Origin: Chloroflexota bacterium
GTDB lineage: Bacteria; Chloroflexota; JAJPGV01
NCBI GenBank assembly: GCA_021325635.1
Contig: JAJPGV010000014.1
Coordinates: 1 to 52,769, forward strand
Length of the DNA: 52,769 bases
Direction of reading: 5' to 3'
Both the position numbers and the translations under genes were made by a program. Shown here in pieces: positions 52,105 through 52,769 of this stretch. The first letter of the stretch is position 1. Every line of letters begins with the position of its first letter. The notes under the pieces were generated by a model, which was given only the letters and a program-made list of their open reading frames with translations, had not been told where the DNA came from and searched no databases.

Positions 52105-52769
52105 ATGGACAGGCTACGTTCGGGCGCGCTGCTGCGGCTTGGTTCTCGGCTCCTTTGGATGGCCGGCTTCGCATTTCTCGCGGTGCTCGGCACCGTCCGC
52201 GTGGCCAGGGCCGCAACCTGCACAGCCGACGCGATCAGCTTCAGCAACCAGCCGACGACGACGGTCTCTATGCAAGCAATCGATGGCGGCACCGGAGTGA
52301 AAGTGCAGCTGATGGCCGGCGGCGCTGCCTGCGCCCAGTCCGGCGTCCCCATCGTCATGGCAATAGGCACGAATCCGGCCAGCGGCACACTGTCCGGAAC
52401 CACGTCGGTCAATACCAACGGCTCAGGCATTGCCTCATTCACCAGCCTCAAGATCGACAAGGCGGGCAGCGGCTATACCCTGCACGCCACCAGTGGTACT
52501 TTGCCAGCCGTCGACAGCAACACGTTCGACATCACGCCCGGAGCAGCCAACAAACTCGTCTTCACCACCCAACCCGGCGACGCCGCCAGCATGGCCTTGC
52601 TGAGCCATCAGCCGGTGGTTGTCCTGGAAGATGCCCAGAATAACGTGCGGACCACCGACTCTACCTCCACCGTCACCCTGGCGCTGAGCGGGACCGGCGC
52701 CACCCTGGGCGGCACCCCATCGGTCACCGTCAGCGCCGGCGTGGCCACCTTCACCGACCTGTTCGTCGA
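52105..52769 (+). CDS. Secreted Ig-like (Big-1/invasin-type) repeat protein, 3' end outside window
   Basis: This frame stays open to the end of the window (221 codons). The ATG at 52105 has AGGGGGC about eight bases upstream. A signal peptide (LLWMAGFAFLAVLGTVRVA, cleavage near ARA-A) precedes beta-rich modules. The first, after a CTADAISFSNQ segment, has GVPIVMAIGTNPASGTLSG; the second begins ANKLVFTTQPGDAASMALLS and continues LEDAQNNVRTTDS. The KLVFTTQPG and VxVEDAxGNxV patterns are typical of bacterial Ig-like repeats in surface and invasin-like proteins. The full length and any cell-wall anchor lie outside the window. Confidence 0.8.
   Translation, partial: MDRLRSGALLRLGSRLLWMAGFAFLAVLGTVRVARAATCTADAISFSNQPTTTVSMQAIDGGTGVKVQLMAGGAACAQSGVPIVMAIGTNPASGTLSGTTSVNTNGSGIASFTSLKIDKAGSGYTLHATSGTLPAVDSNTFDITPGAANKLVFTTQPGDAASMALLSHQPVVVLEDAQNNVRTTDSTSTVTLALSGTGATLGGTPSVTVSAGVATFTDLFV

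Overview
The window is GC-rich, densely packed bacterial DNA. The best guess for the source is an uncultured or little-studied Chloroflexota. The main reason is the operon at 24684-31190, a DUF2298 membrane protein followed by a TIGR03663-type membrane glycosyltransferase, a pairing typical of that phylum. A CysO/CysM/Mec cysteine pathway (best known from Actinobacteria) and many secreted repeat proteins fit a soil or sediment organism. This assignment comes from gene content only.

Layout. 215-2867: a secreted EXORDIUM-like protein and a sigma-70 family (ECF-like) factor. 2892-6905 (minus): a small molybdopterin-domain oxidoreductase, a membrane-anchored alpha/beta hydrolase and a YihY/BrkB membrane protein. 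7310-11564 (minus): a tetR-abc-abc operon with a 24-bp operator; one half-transporter has a degenerate ATPase site, so the pair is probably a heterodimeric exporter. 11842-17294: a secreted protein with seven IPT/TIG domains, a strong terminator, and a membrane glycosyltransferase. 17356-21768: a likely small genomic island bounded by a repeat of the tRNA-Pro(GGG) 3' end; it carries an ArsR regulator, an MFS exporter, a YdeI-like protein and a broken transposase. 21850-24332 (minus): a zinc-ribbon protein and a NarL-type two-component pair. 24355-24677: an inverted-repeat and tandem-repeat patch. 24684-31190: DUF2298 protein, glycosyltransferase fused to six NHL repeats, and an FAD oxidoreductase, in overlapping genes.

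31298-33956 (minus) is the most interesting locus: promoter, an E1-like MoeB/ThiF enzyme, a CysO ubiquitin-like sulfur carrier fused in frame to the N-terminus of a CysM-type cysteine synthase, and a JAMM (Mec-type) metallopeptidase. The fusion buries the Ala-Gly-Gly tail that free CysO must expose. About 2 kb away a second, stand-alone ubiquitin-like protein ending in Ala-Gly-Gly overlaps an Asp-box beta-propeller gene (35600-37008). A Dyp-type peroxidase, a DinB-like protein and a cysteine-less IscA-like protein are close by.

38136-47101 looks like a ureide or nucleobase uptake and breakdown locus: an amidase, a BMP-family ABC importer, a GntR/FCD regulator, a biuret-hydrolase-like isochorismatase-fold enzyme and a small partner gene. 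Three TTGTATACAA-like sites lie at the promoters or starts of the importer, the regulator and the hydrolase. 47276-52769 holds a monooxygenase-like small protein, a 56-residue membrane peptide, an AhpC-type peroxiredoxin, a VIT1/CCC1 transporter, a dienelactone hydrolase, a TolB-like propeller and the start of a secreted Ig-like repeat protein that runs off the window.
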